Of a DNA stretch of 64,000 nt, positions 10,839 through 23,080 are shown in pieces. The translations under genes were made by a program, and so were the position numbers. Below the pieces are notes generated by a model. It was not told where the DNA came from. It worked only from the letters and a program-made list of their open reading frames with translations, and searched no databases. Numbering within the stretch: position 1 is the first letter of the stretch; each line of letters starts with the position of its first letter. The stretch is from Uranotaenia lowii (taxonomy: Eukaryota; Arthropoda; Insecta; Diptera; Culicidae): the NCBI RefSeq assembly GCF_029784155.1, contig NC_073692.1, forward strand, positions 232,139,503-232,203,502, given 5' to 3'.

Positions 10839-12828
10839 TTAAAAAAAAAAAAACAGTTGATATGCTCGCTCGCGACGATCTGATTCACTAACCGCGCAAA
10901 GGCGGAAATTCCTTAAGTCCTTCACCCAGCTGGGAATTCTCGACGGAAGCGGTAGCTGCGAGCTCTTACCATTTGTACCATTTGGGATTTTGTACTGGCA
11001 GGGGCTGGAGATGGTCCCGTTGAATGCAAATACGCCGGGATGTATGCACTTACATCGAAGTTTTCGGGATGTCACGATTCTTCGAAATTATTTAGGAACC
11101 CCGAAAAAAGATCTTGATTCTTAGGTCCTCTCTGGAAGTTTCGCGTTCCAAGTAACCTGGAATATGAATAAGATGAGTAACGCTATTTTCCATCTATAAA
11201 ACAAATAGAATTATCTTACAATTGGATGATTTTTTTTACGAACCTTAGTAGAGATGACCTGCTAAGTGGGGGTCTAGCATCCAACGCGAATTTTCGCGAA
11301 GCCTCTGGCGGTTGAAACTGTTCGGGTTCTGTCCGAGCACTTCCCGCCTTTGACACTCCAAGCCCGAAATCGATGTCTGAGAGGTCCATAATTTAGTTCG
11401 AACGTACGAAGCTTTGCTGAATCTTGTAACCGGACATGATAGTATCGGATAGAATCTGGAAAAGTTTACTTTTATTACTTCGACTATTCCATTAAAAAGT
11501 AAACCTACATATTTAAAACTTCATGTTAAAAAAACTCACCTAAAATACACGTTATTCTTGCCCATTTTTTGGCACATCTTGGACTGCAGTCAGAAATAGC
11601 AAAGTTGTTGGACTTGTGTGAAATAAACATTAAAAACTGCCCAGATGTGCCACAAGTATCCCTGGAGTTGTTCGATACATTCCGACAATGCAAGCGCGTT
11701 TTTCCGGTTCCTTACCTCAGATTTTGCTTAATTAAAACGGTGCTTCTTCTAATGTTGCTGTTGGTGATCCAGAATGAGGTTCCATTGAACTGAAGCTGGA
11801 TTTTAAACGTCTGTAAATTTCAGATCCATAACACCTCACCTACTGCGGATCACCTGGTTTCTTTTTCAAATCTATCTTAATTGGTAATGGGTGATGGAAC
11901 TTTTTCGTACACCATCGTTGATGAACGTGAGCTACAACCTTTTCTGTATCCTTATTGTTAGATGAACGGAGCTGTCCTGCAATAAAAAAATCATATTTTA
12001 TTTATTCCTAGCGTTGATAATTGAACTGATACTCACCATCCACAGCTTTTGAAAATTTGGACCCGGATTAAACCGGAGATATCCACAATATCCATGTCAT
12101 AAAATTTCTAGGAATGTAATCTATAGAGATCATTGTTAACTTTTTTTTTATTCCATGCACACACAACTTGAAAAATTAAAGAGATTTTAAACAAAACTAA
12201 CATTCAAGGAACTGTCAATGTAATCCCTTTTTATGCCCTCTTGTACCGCTGTACTGAAATTTGAACAAATTGAGCCAAATACACGAATCGCCGAAGAAGT
12301 GCAAATCGATCGTTTCATTTATCAAAATTAATTGAGTTTATTTTCGCTAGGACTCAGAAATATTGTTTTATTTCGCCTATTTCAACTTAAAAATTTACAT
12401 TACTTGAACGCGTTCCATGTCATGTAATATTCATAGATCTCGATTTCAGTTTTCACACAACCAAAAAAATCGAGAGAATTACATCACATATGATGTAAAC
12501 AAAAAGAAGCATCATAAATGACGGAATTTTACATGAATGAATCGTGTTCCATGTCATGTAATATTATTGTGATTCAATTTCAGTGCTGTTAATGGTTCCA
12601 TTATTTTTGATTTAGTAAATTTACATCACAAAATCGCGTTCTAGGTCATGTAATATGCAGGGTTTTCAATTTCAGTGCTGTTAAGGATTCAGATTTTTTT
12701 TCTGTGTAGACCACGTTATAAAATACAACACTTACTCCAAATTCTGCAGACTCGTTTTCCGGAAATTCACGTTTTATCTGAACCAGTGGGGTTGAGCTTT
12801 CGCTCGAAGTTATCTTCTTATCCTCCAT
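10839..12828 (-). other. Possible 5' exons of the P-like gene
   Basis: Two minus-strand candidates are visible. The first starts at ATG 12828 and encodes about 31 residues beginning MEDKKITSSESS, then meets a perfect GTAAGT donor at about 12736. The second, near 11391-11262, encodes a stretch beginning MDLSDIDFGLG. A further open stretch lies at 11075-10839. No THAP zinc finger could be recognised. Assignment to the P-like gene rests on strand, order and spacing only. Confidence 0.35.
12457..12709. mobile_element. MITE family M1, diverged copy 2
   Basis: It shares the start CCAAAAAAATC, the block ATTACATCACATATGATGTA and an end resembling GATTTTTTTTCTGTGTAG with the copy at 10490-10700. Its centre differs and contains repeats of GTTCCATGTCATGTAATAT. 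Confidence 0.65.
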
Positions 12829-12829
12829 T

Positions 12830-13380
12830 TAAATAAAAAAAAATTTACTGCCACTAAAAAACTTCAGTTTAGCAATCAGTCACAGAAAAAAATTATTCTT
12901 TTTTATTCGCTCTGATTTCTCAAAATGCAGCCCACTTACTAAGCTGTCGGTTTAGCACTGAAGAGAAGGTACATTTTTAAAAACGTTGAAAATTCATCGA
13001 GAATTACTTCTTCTGCTTAGTCTTTCAAATGCCAATGTAGATTCTGTTATTTTATCCTTTGGAAAACACTACTATTTTCTTTTTGCTCTGAAGAGGAGCC
13101 ACCAAAATAAACTGAAAGTGAATTTTTGATGTCTAAGGAAAAAAATGAAAGTTTTATGTTTTTAGAACACCAAAAAAATCAGAATTGAAAAACATAGGAA
13201 AACTTTCAAAAAAATTTCCCAAAAATTTAAATGGTTTTACTTTAAAATTTGGTAAATTCATTGGAAAATGAAATATGAACATAATAAAAAAAAAAAGTTT
13301 TTTACCATTCAAGATAGTTTTTTTAATAAACACGTCTTACAATTAAGAAAATTCATTTATAGAATTGAATTGATATCTTA
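12830..13380. other. Non-coding AT-rich spacer
   Basis: No gene, RNA or bounded repeat is seen between the M1 copy and the mariner. Confidence 0.6.
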
Positions 13381-13382
13381 TA

Positions 13383-14663
13383 AAGGGTGATGCGGTCAAA
13401 ATTTGGTCAATATCAACTTGACGTATTTATTTCAATTTTGCATTTAAAAAACCTGAACACCCCTCATTTTGAAGGTGTGTGTGTAGAATGTTGCTCCTAT
13501 TTTGATTTTGGAATTCACTCTTCAGTTGTAAAAATGCCGTCCAAGGAAGAAAAGCAGCGTATCAAAATTTAGCTCGCGCATCGCGAAAATCCGAGCTACT
13601 CGCACGCAAAACAGGCAAAATCGGTAAAAGTTGCCAAATCAACCGTTACAAATGTAATTAAAGTGTTTGGGGAACGTTTGTCGACAGCCAGGAAGTCTGG
13701 ATCGAGGGGAAATCGGAAACCGGAAGCCGTTGAGACGACAAAGAGAGTTGCCGGTAGTTTCAAGCGAAACCCTAACCTCTCTTTCCGAGAAGCCGCAAAT
13801 AAGCTGGGTGTATCGTCTACAACCGTGCATCGAGCCAAAAACGAGCCGGACTATCGATTTACAAGAAGGTAGTGACTCCAAATCGCGATGATAAACAAAA
13901 TACGACGGCCAAAGCGAGATCCCGGAGGCTGTACACGACGATGCTGACGAAGTTTGACTGCGTGGTAATGGACGACGAAACCTACGTCAAAGCCGACTAC
14001 AAGCAGTTTCCGCGACAGGAGTTTTATACGGCAAAATGGAAGGGCAAAGGCAGCAAACATTTTCAAGCACATGAAACTGTCAAAGTTCGCGAAGAAATAT
14101 CTGGTTTGGCAATCCATCTGTACCTGTGGCTTGAAAAGCAGCATTTTCATAGCTTCTGGGACTGTCAACCAAGAAATTTACGTGAAAGAGTGTTTGAATA
14201 AACGTCTGCTGCCTTTCCTAAAGAAACATGGTTGTTCCGTACTGTTTTGGCATCTTGCCATTACGGTAAAAAGGCCATGGAGTGGTACGCCGCCAACAAC
14301 GTGCAGGTGGTTCCCAAGGACAAGAACCCTCCCAACACGCCAGAGCTCCGCCCAATTGAGAAATACTGGGCTATTGTCAAGCGGAACCTAAAGAAGACCA
14401 AAAAAACTGCTAAGGACGAGCATCAGTTCAAGGCTTTCTGCGGCGAAGAAGGTGGACAAGGTGGCTGTACAAAATCTGATGGCATGGGTTAAGCGTAAGG
14501 CCCGGCAATTCGGATTTGGAAAAGCGGAAGCCTAACTGAATATTTTTCCTGAATTTTATACTAATTAAACTTGAAAAAGAAATTTAATTTGATTAAAAAA
14601 AAAAAACGATTTCACCGATTTACACGCGTTTTCCCTTGACCAAATTTTGACCGTATCACCTTT
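13383..14663 (+). mobile_element. mariner/Tc1-superfamily element, ITmD37E-like, both ends present
   Basis: The ends are inverted: AAGGGTGATGCGGTCAAAAT on the left and the reverse complement of ATTTTGACCGTATCACCTTT on the right, with further matches inward. TA dinucleotides at 13381-13382 and 14664-14665 are the expected target duplication. The 1.28-kb length is typical for a single-gene element. The transposase inside is decayed. Confidence 0.9.
13534..14535 (+). pseudogene. ITmD37E-like mariner transposase, multiply frameshifted
   Basis: The protein starts at ATG 13534 with MPSKEEKQRIKI, hits a TAG at 13570, then continues in frame through two helix-turn-helix-type segments (VKVAKSTVTNVIKVFG and FREAANKLGVSSTTVHRAKN). 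After a frame change comes the first catalytic block CVVMDDETYVKAD. After another comes the region to LFW, and after another ASCHYGKKAMEWYAANN through RPIEKYWAIVK with the glutamate. The aspartate normally just before ASCHY is lost with a small deletion near 14245. The spacing from ASCHY to IEKYW fits the DD37E class described in mosquitoes. It ends at TAA 14533-14535. It cannot be active. Confidence 0.85.
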
Positions 14664-14665
14664 TA

Positions 14666-16167
14666 TTCATTATTAGCTGTTCATTTATTACCATTTTATA
14701 ATCATTCTATATGTTCATTCGCCCGCACGATTGATGTAGGCTCCTCTTCGAGATTATAAACCATCTTACACCAACAGCAGAGCCAGAACAACGCCACATG
14801 CAGGAAATGCGTTAGACGTTGATTTATTTGCCTCAGTCTGATCTGAAGATGATTGCCGCATTTAGAAGGTAATTATATTTCATGACCGGAGTATATTAGC
14901 AATATCCCGACCAATAGTGAAATTACAACCAAGTGACCGCATATATGTAGGAGAAGCACAATGCTGGGCAGCTTGGCGTTTTGGATGATAGATATACGGG
15001 CAGGATAAGCCAGCCAGAAGATGAGTTCCGTAATCAGAAGGAGGATGACCAACTAGTTTGTGTGAACACCAACTCTTATTGTGGCTACTGGAGTCTTTCG
15101 GAAAATGACTAGGATGATGTTGTTATTCATTACAAGTTGCTATTTGTATCTTCTGTTCAACACAAAGATCTGCATTAATTTGATCGTTATAACCGGCGTT
15201 CATCATTCGCTTACAGTTATTCCAATATAGAGCAAGTGCAATTTACACGATAGCGGCTTTGTTATGATCTTAAATCCTTTAACCTCCTAAAACTAGGCAA
15301 TGCTTTCGCTTTAGCAAAAAATTTAATTTTCATAATATTTAAGTAAAAATAGCAAGAAATAATTCAGAAATAATAAAAAAGAATAGAAGGATTCAATGCT
15401 TGTCGCTTGCACTTCGAGTAATCAATTAGTTTTCAAGATGGAAATGGTTCAATTGAATGGCTTGTGGTTTTATTGGAAACGTACCAATCAAAGTCGAACG
15501 AGCAGATAAATAATATCATCACGAGTCCCCCTCCAAATAAAACCACGTCACGGATATCTGGTTTCATACTTGAAAGGGGCAAAAAATAAGGAGGCAACCA
15601 TCAAAATTACATCCGCGTCATGAAAAGTGAGATGCATGTCAATCAGTCTATAAATTAGCTGCTGCGAACGTAAACCACCAATAAAAAACAATCCATTTTG
15701 TTTGGTACCAAAAATTTAAATACGGGAGAGTGGAGTATCTTGGGCCACTTTTTTCTTTGCTTTATAACTTCTTTATTATAAAAGATAAAAAGAAAAAAAT
15801 ATATGGAAAGGTCTTCTACATTTTTAAGGTATCATTAGAAGTTTTTGTTTATTTTTTAAATACATGAATTTTCCGAGTTCTGACTGTTTAGAAAAAAAAA
15901 TTTATTTTTTGATTTTGAAAAACTGTGGGGAAACGTGGGCCACCAAATACAAATTGACAAGATAACGTGAAAAGTTTATGAGTTGACTAAAAACTGAAAT
16001 TTTTTAATTTATTTAGTTATTTTAAAGCAATTTCAGATGAAGAAATAAAAAAGAGAGTTGTGTATGATCGAACAGTTCCTAAAAAACAAAAAATGTCGAA
16101 AATCAGATATTTGTAACATATGTATATTTTGTTATTTGTAATTTTCTCAGTGCATGTGCAATGTCGC
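14666..16167. other. No gene seen
   Basis: Sequence of mixed composition without recognisable coding content. The GGGCCAC motif near 15740 and 15935 resembles bits of interspersed repeats, but no boundaries can be drawn. Confidence 0.5.
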
Positions 16168-16915
16168 CTACACTGATAAATCATTTCACAAATTTTGCAA
16201 AATTGTTTCACACATAATCTGCAAATATATGGAGCTGTCAAACTCGAATTTGATTTCCACACACCATGCAAGTTTGAAATTTACACTTTATCCGAATTAG
16301 CCGGTTAAGGAGAAAGTGTGCGAAAGAGGCCATCCGGCAGTTTGGAAACCATCAAGGTGACAAAACCAGTTGATGAAATTTTATGATGACTGCATTGTTA
16401 GAGTTAATTATGGTAAGTTTCCGACATTTTGTTCTTCATATAAACATTCATAATTCATATTAATTTTTATCAATCGTAATATCTTCCAGATTCTGCGGAT
16501 CGAGGCAGCTGGCAACAGCCGCTTGGAGGAATAAATCATGGACTTCAAAAATCACTCTCCTCCACGCAGATGTGCAGCATATCCTTAAGTTTACCGTAAG
16601 CAAATAAAAATACTTATAAAAGCATGACTTTTGAATACTCCATTTAGTTTTTAATCATAAATTAAAACTGCGACCTCCCTGTGCTCATATTGATTAATTT
16701 TAAACATTTTGTCTGTGAATCTAATGTACATTTCACACATTTTCTCGTTTTCATCGCTTTTTGCATAATGTGTGAAACGCTCACATTTCGTTTCCTTAAG
16801 CGGTGTTTTACAATAATGTGCAGCAGTACCTTCACACATTTAATGTGTTGGTCTACTTATTTCCAAAATGTGTGAAATTTCATACACTAATGTGTGGAAT
16901 ATTTTGTCAGTGTAG
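16168..16915. mobile_element. Candidate non-autonomous DNA transposon (about 748 bp)
   Basis: The left end CTACACTGATAAAT is matched by the reverse complement of the right end (CTACACTGACAAAAT). Several copies of GTGTGAAA/TTTCACAC lie near both ends. A GTAAGT...CAG interval at about 16415-16489 could be an intron splitting a frame of about 49 codons that starts at 16373, but no homology is recognised. A clear target duplication was not found. Confidence 0.45.
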
Positions 16916-16995
16916 TCCTGTTCTGACCAAAATAAGGTAAACAGATCCTAACGAAAGTGTTGATAAACAGTGCGGAAAATACAACATCACATTTA

Positions 16996-17160
16996 AGCCT
17001 AGTCCACACTAGGCAACATGAACTGCGATTTTTGTTATGAGACGAACTTTGTTGTCTGTTGTTGTTGTTGGAAACCTGAGACAGTCTCAGTGTCTCCCGA
17101 AGAAAATGGGAGACGCTGAGACCGTCTCGAGACGAACCGTTTCCTAGTGTGGACTAGGCT
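16996..17160. mobile_element. MITE of 165 bp with TTA target duplication
   Basis: The ends AGCCTAGTCCACACTAGG and CTAGTGTGGACTAGGCT are inverted copies. TTA occurs at 16993-16995 and 17161-17163. The interior folds further, with a GAGAC-rich pair at about 17072-17140. The 3-bp TTA duplication fits a PIF/Harbinger-type MITE, although its ends differ from those of the neighbouring Harbinger. Confidence 0.8.
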
Positions 17161-17343
17161 TTAGGCCGATGACATAGTGAATACGATGCGATGCGATGCG
17201 AATTGTTACGGAAAAGCGAATTAGCGAATTGCAAAGCGAATTGCGATCCATGACATAGTGACCGCTTTTGATCGCAAATCCGCTTTATGATTTGCATGCT
17301 CATATTTCTTACTTTGTTGATTTTTTGCTTGCAGTTTTTTAAG

Positions 17344-18587
17344 ATGGATTCGTCTGACGAGGAATACTTTGCCTCTCCTGGAACAATTAATTTCATTATG
17401 AACAACAAAAGAAATTTCGCTGTTCATCCAATCAATCGGAACCGAAAAAAAGATGGAGAATTTTATCGGCTCTATCCAGAGTTGAGGAAATATCCAAACA
17501 AGTTCCGATCATGCACCAGAATGTCGATGGAAACATTTGACATGGTGTTGGATTCCATTAAAGGCAGATTGATGAAGCGCTGGACTAACTTCAACCATGA
17601 TCCGATTCATCCTTGCGAACGGTTGATTGTCTCCCTAAGGTATTTACAAAGATTAAGTTCTTTTTTATGTTGTGCAACAATTTTTTTTTCCTTTACAGGT
17701 ATCTTGCTACAGGATCATCGTTTCAGACCCTTGGGTTTTCCTTCCGGATGGGACGATCCACAGTTGCAAGTATTGTTCGGGAAACATGTCAAGCACTTTG
17801 GAAAATACTGCAACCAATATATATGCCGGTTCCTACACAACAGATGTTCTTAAGTGTTGCAGACGAGTTTTGGGCTAGATGGAATTTCCCAAACTGCATT
17901 GGCTGCATCGACGGGAAACACATCCGCATCAAATGTCCGAGTGGAACAGGTTCGTTAGCTTACAATTACAAGGGCTTCCATTCTACTGTTCTGCAAGCTG
18001 TTGCGGATGCCAATTATAAGTTCCTGGCGGTGGAAGTTGGAGGATGGGGACAACAAAGCGACGGAGGTACATTCAGCGCCTCCGACTTTTACCATCACTT
18101 GAAAAACGGCACTTTGAATATCCCTCCCGATGCACCACTTCCAGATCCGGATCTCGGTATCAATATGCCCTACGTCTTCATCGGCGATGAGGCATATCCG
18201 CTGATGAGAAACGTACTTCGACCTTACCCTCGGGCACAACTTGATCAATCAAAGGAGTATTTTAACGTACGCTTGTCCAGGGCTCGAAAATGCGTCGAAT
18301 GCGCCTTTGGTATTATGACAGCCAAGTGGAGAATTCTTATGAAACCCATTGAAACGACACTGGAATTTGCGGACGACATTATAAAAGGAATTTGCATCCT
18401 TCATAACACGATCATTGACCGTGAAGGAATCGACATGTTGCTAGATGAGCTTGCAGAGAACAGCAGGACAATTCATCTTCCGAGCCGTTGGATTCAAGAT
18501 GACGACTCCTACAGAATGTCCACAGGATCCGGTTGTTACGTGCGTGATTATTTTTCAAAATTTGTGAATGAAAATAAACTTAATTGA
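17344..18587 (+). CDS. HARBI1-like: HARBI1-like DDE transposase, one intron
   Basis: This is the endonuclease of the PIF/Harbinger element and it would act in the nucleus with a DNA-binding partner. The start is ATG 17344 (MDSSDEEYFA). A 59-nt intron (17640-17698, GTATTT to TTTACAG) restores IVSLRYLATG across the junction, giving 394 residues. Catalytic landmarks are CIGCIDGKHIRI (first Asp), FIGDEAYPL (second Asp) and RKCVECAFGIMTAKWRIL (Glu). An RYLATGSSFQTLGFSFRMGR segment typical of the family precedes them. Length and motif order match HARBI1 proteins. No stop or frameshift is seen, so it may be intact. The alternative of a domesticated host gene is unlikely because the terminal repeats and TTA duplication are present. 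Confidence 0.93.
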
Positions 18588-20134
18588 GTTCTATTTGTTT
18601 GTGCCAAAAAATTCTTTTTTTTTTATTTTCCTCTCGATGCGATACAAAGTCACGTTATTGCAAAAACAAATTTAACAGTTAACATGAATGACCCCCTTTT
18701 TGTCGTTTGATACGAATATTGATATCTGAAATCGATTACCCTTCCCTCAAAACCACCATGAGAAAATTTTCAAATCAACCCATTGCGTAATAACGTTGTT
18801 AGTCGACCATAAGGTGTACTAGCCAAATTTCTGATGACCTCTTTTTACAAATCAATCCCAAATTTTTATTGTATGCTTGTTTCAAGTGGAACAATGTGTT
18901 TTATTCCAAAATGTAATAATTTATTAAAAAACGTTATATTTTTCAGACCACTTTAGTGCACTACACTCGACAGAATCAAAGAAAAATGGTGTCTGCTTAG
19001 TTTTTTTTGTCGGTGCTGAGTAGACAACCATATTGGTGGTGGTTTAATTTAATCACTAGTTTATTGGTGATGATTGGCCTGTTGATTGCCTGTTTTAGAG
19101 CACCAGGACTGGCATTCTGGCTCGGTATTTGTCAAGGACCGTTTGTTTTCGGCTCGTAGACAAATCACCATCCGAAAGCCGCTGTTTTACCCTAAATTGA
19201 AGTATACGCATCAAAATCACTGTTCGATTAAATGATTTCATTAAATCTTACCAACATATTTTCAATCCGCCTCATCCGCACCCTTGTCAGCTTCTTCCTT
19301 GGGGCGAATAAACTCTCCTTTGAAGAATTCGTCAGCATGTGGAACTTGACGTGCGACCGGTTAGTTTAAGGGACTTGCAGAGCTACGAATTTGCTCCGTC
19401 TACGTGCTGTCGGGGAAAAATTCTATAATCAATATTTTTCATATCGACACCCAAAACGAGCAGCTTTAAAACAAAAAATAGTCCTTTCAATACTCACTTG
19501 CATCAGTTTCCTTTGTATTTAGGAAGCCCCGGAACATGCGGTCATGTAACAGCAGCGCTTTGGCTACGCGTAATTGCCAAGAGTTGTTTTGAATGGTGGT
19601 GGAAAAAAACTTCACTGCGGCACCTGCTGTTGTTCGTCATAGTTGGTCTGCCGTTGATAATTTTCTGGATTGAAATATATTCTAGTCGTTAATTGTTGGC
19701 GGCAGCTTTTCAATCCTTGCAATGCAATGCTTGTTGGTTGTTGAGAAAGCACTTCCTTAAAAAAAGTAAAATTCGAGTTTCAATTCGTTTCGCTTGGTGT
19801 TTTGATAAAACTTTGCTAAGCTAATTGAAGCAAAATGTAAGAAATATTTTTACCTTTTGTATCACCTGTCTCTGCACAATTTATTGATGAGCTAACCGGC
19901 CAGATGATGCACTATAGTTTTCGAGGATGTTTTAATGAATTCCTTACGCTGCTTATCTCGATAATTATCGTCGCACCGGTCGCACCAAGCTGATGAGAAA
20001 TTTTGACTGTTGTTTGTTATTGTTGCTTTGCCAGCGGATATTTTACTATTTTGAATTTTACTGCACGCTTATTTTAATGTACCTACTGTTGAATATTTAA
20101 ATAAACTAAATAATTATAATATTATTTGAAGCAT
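18588..20134. other. Non-coding interior of the Harbinger element
   Basis: No transposase-related coding sequence is seen. Two short minus-strand stretches look exon-like: about 19590-19500 (contains VAKALLLHDRMFRGFLNTKE) and about 19345-19270 (contains HADEFFKGEFIRPKEEADK before a stop). They might be captured gene pieces, but the splice sites do not join cleanly. Confidence 0.4.
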
Positions 20135-21972
20135 ATGTGCACATTAGGGTGTCCCAAAATTGCATAACTTCTGGGAATATGGGGGCTCACCCTCAAAATG
20201 GTAGATTAGGATGTGCAGAACAAACTTTTGTATGGGGCCGACTGGAAAAAATTATGTTTAGAGATTCCGCAAGCGCGATCTTTGAAAAAAGTCCACTTTC
20301 AAAAGATTTGATTTTAAATAAATTCTGGGTCCAAAAATTTTCATGAGATTTATATATTTTATATTTTTTTAATTTTGTTCGAGTTAAATACTACACGTAA
20401 AAAATGAAAAATGAACCAAATTTGTATCAAATTGTAAAACAAGCAAGCTCTTTCATAGAAAAAAAAATTTTTTGGTCCAAAAATTTTGAATTCAACTGAC
20501 CAAAATGTGTACCAAGCGTGGAATATTCTTGATACCAATGCCATCAAAAGATGCGGATTTTTGTGCACTTAAACTTTGCTGAACAAAACATGTTGTTTGT
20601 ATCATCGTGTGAAAAGCTATTCACGGTTTAATGCTCCATAAAAATCACAAATTAGGATATTTTTTTAATTTAATTTATCTAATTGTCAAAATAAATACCT
20701 ACTTAAAAATCAAAATAATTGCAAAAAAAAGACTTGGATGGTTTAAGAAAGTCATCAAAAGGCCATATGCCAAATTTGAGCGGAATCGGATAACAGGAAG
20801 GGGTTGCACTGAATCTCAAGTGTGAAAGGGATTCTGAGACATAGTGTTCTAAAGAAGCATAAAAAACTGGTTTTTCATCATACATTTTTGTCTTTACCAA
20901 TCGATTGCTTGATTATGTAGATTTTATTAAAATTTCAATTAAGACTAACATTTCACCTGAAGACTGCAACTCGATTGGACTTAAAGCAAAAAAGTTATGG
21001 CTGTTCAAAGATTGTATTTTTGTGGCAAATTGTCGTTTAACACACAATGAGTACATTTTACCCATTGCGTTTTACAGGACAATTTGTAACCAAAATACAA
21101 TCTTTGAACAGCCATAACTTTTTTGCTTTAAGTCCAATCGAGTTGCAGTCTTCAGGTGAAATGTTAGTCTTAATTGAAATTTTAATAAAATCTACATAAT
21201 CAAGCAATCGATTGGTAAAGACAAAAATGTATGATGAAAAACCAGTTTTTTATGCTTCTTTAGAACACTATGTCTCAGAATCCCTTTCACACTTGAGATT
21301 CAGTGCAACCCCTTCCTGTTGTCCGATTCCGCTCAAATTCGGCATATGGCCTTCTAAAGACTTTCATAAACCATCAAAGTCTTTTTTGCAAATATTTTGA
21401 TTTTAAAGTAGGTATTTATTAAGACAAATTTGATAAATTAAATAAAAAATATGTCATAATGTCATTTTTATTAAGCATTAAACCGTAAATATCTCTTCAC
21501 ATGACTAAACAAACAACATGCTTTGTTTAGCAAAGTTTAAGTGCACAAAAATCCGCATCTTTTGATGGCATTGGTATCAAAAATATTTAACGCTTAGTAC
21601 ACATTTTGGTCAATTGAATTCAAAATTTTTGGACCAACAAAATTTTTTTTCTTGGCAATAACTTGCTTGTTTTACATTTTGACTCAAATTTGGTTCATTT
21701 TTCTTTTTTTACGTGTAGTATTTAACTCAGACAAAATTAAAAAAATATAAAATATATAAATTTCATGAAAATTTTGGGACCCAGAATTTATTTAAAATCA
21801 AATCTTTTGAAAGTGGACTTTTTTCAAAGATCGCGCTTGCGGAACCTCTAAACATATTTTTTTTCAGTCGGCCCCATACAAAAGTTTGTTCTGCACATCC
21901 TAATCTACCATTTTGAGGGTGAGCCCCCAGATTCCCAGAAATTATGCAATTTTGGGACACCCTAGTGCACAT
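20135..21972. repeat. Large palindromic element P2 (1.84 kb)
   Basis: The sequence from GTGCACATTAGGGTGTCCCA inward is mirrored from 21972 inward along essentially the whole length, with the centre near 21054. Inner arms (about 20870-21030 and 21090-21235) are almost identical and outer arms are slightly diverged. It has no coding content of its own; apparent open frames occur in both arms. It lies inside the Harbinger between its two genes. The block at 20766-20893 is related to a core block of P1 (6917-7046). Confidence 0.88.
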
Positions 21973-22117
21973 GGCAACCAAAGTAAAAGTTTATACTGTA
22001 TTCGTAGGAGAGTTGATTCAAGAACGATTTTCTTTTAAATTTCCAATATTTCGGAATAGAAGTAGTACTTTCATTTTAAATCCAGTTTTTATTTAACAGA
22101 AAAACAAATTCGAAAAA

Positions 22118-23080
22118 TCACTTCCTGGAAGTTACGCTCGAGCTTGTTGGCGAAGTGATGACTGAAAACGAGCGCTGACTTAAAACTTCCACTTCCATAT
22201 GAATGGTTCCGGAATGGACTCTTGCTGGAGTGTTTTGGTAGTGGTCCAACGGTGTGATGTCGGTAAGGGATGTCCTACTCCGTTTGTTTTGGTTTTCCGG
22301 TTCCGTGTGGGGTACCGGGACGAGTGGCGATTTTTTCTTTCCATATGCGTATTTCTTCACAAGTGCTTGAACTTCCATGCGGAAATCCATTTTGTCTTCG
22401 GGTTCCATGAGATGGACATGTGGAAGCAAACTTTTGAAGAAATCCGCATCGTCTTCATTTTCTGCATTCGTCCTACGGTTCACCTTTCTTTCCAGAAGCT
22501 CTAGCTTCCTAGCCTCAATATCGACTAGCTGCTATTCTTTCCTCGTTCCGAACGGTATGTTTTGAAGATCCCGAAGCTTCCGGATATGGAACACTTTCGT
22601 CCAAGCTTTCTTCCATAAACTCCACGTCGTCTCCGTCAACAGGATTACTAGATTCTCCCGAAGCTCTTGAAAGGTTCCCGCCGGACTTTCGGGGTTTCAG
22701 CTGATGTCGAAGGAACACCATCGACTCGAAACAAGGCCAGGTGGTATACGCTTCGAAGTTCAACCTGGAAGCGTCACCTGACCTTGATTCCGGTATCTTC
22801 CGCAATTCCTTCGAAAAAGTGTCACGGAGATTTTTCCACTTTTTCTTCGCCGAATCAGCTGTGATTGAAAAAAAAAATTATATATATTTATAGTTCTGAT
22901 GTGCACAAATATAAAACAATATTTAAACTTACATGTTGTGTCTCCTCCTAGCTCAGTAGCCACCGTCCTCCACAGCTTCTCTATTTCTATCCGGTTCCGG
23001 TAGAACTTAGTGGTTTTGTCCCACAAGGGCCTTTTCGCAAACACGCAATTGATTAAATTTTCTGTTTGATCGATCTCCAT
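22118..23080 (-). pseudogene. MADF-BESS DNA-binding protein of the Harbinger element, frameshifted
   Basis: The start is ATG 23080 (MEIDQTENLINCVFAKRPLW), the first part of a MADF domain (Myb/SANT-like). A 74-nt intron (22859-22932, GTAAGT to TCACAG) joins in phase to DSAKKKWKNLRDTFSKELRK, completing the domain. An acidic linker follows. The C-terminus, in another frame from about 22530, contains ARKLELLERK and then FFKSLLPHVHLMEPEDKMDF, a BESS protein-interaction motif. One single-base frameshift near 22530-22545 separates the two parts. Insect Harbingers encode such a partner for nuclear import and end recognition by the transposase. The break may be real or a sequence error. Confidence 0.82.

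Noticed and set aside
11569..11793. 74-residue plus-strand frame
   Set aside because: No motif, and it is antisense to the possible P-like exons; insufficient support.
16373..16600. Small two-exon gene with a 75-nt intron
   Set aside because: The splice signals are good, but the product of about 49 residues has no recognised relatives and lies inside a candidate transposon; noted but not called.
20137..21981. Several 60-70-residue frames in P2
   Set aside because: The same frames occur mirrored in both arms; they are repeat translations.
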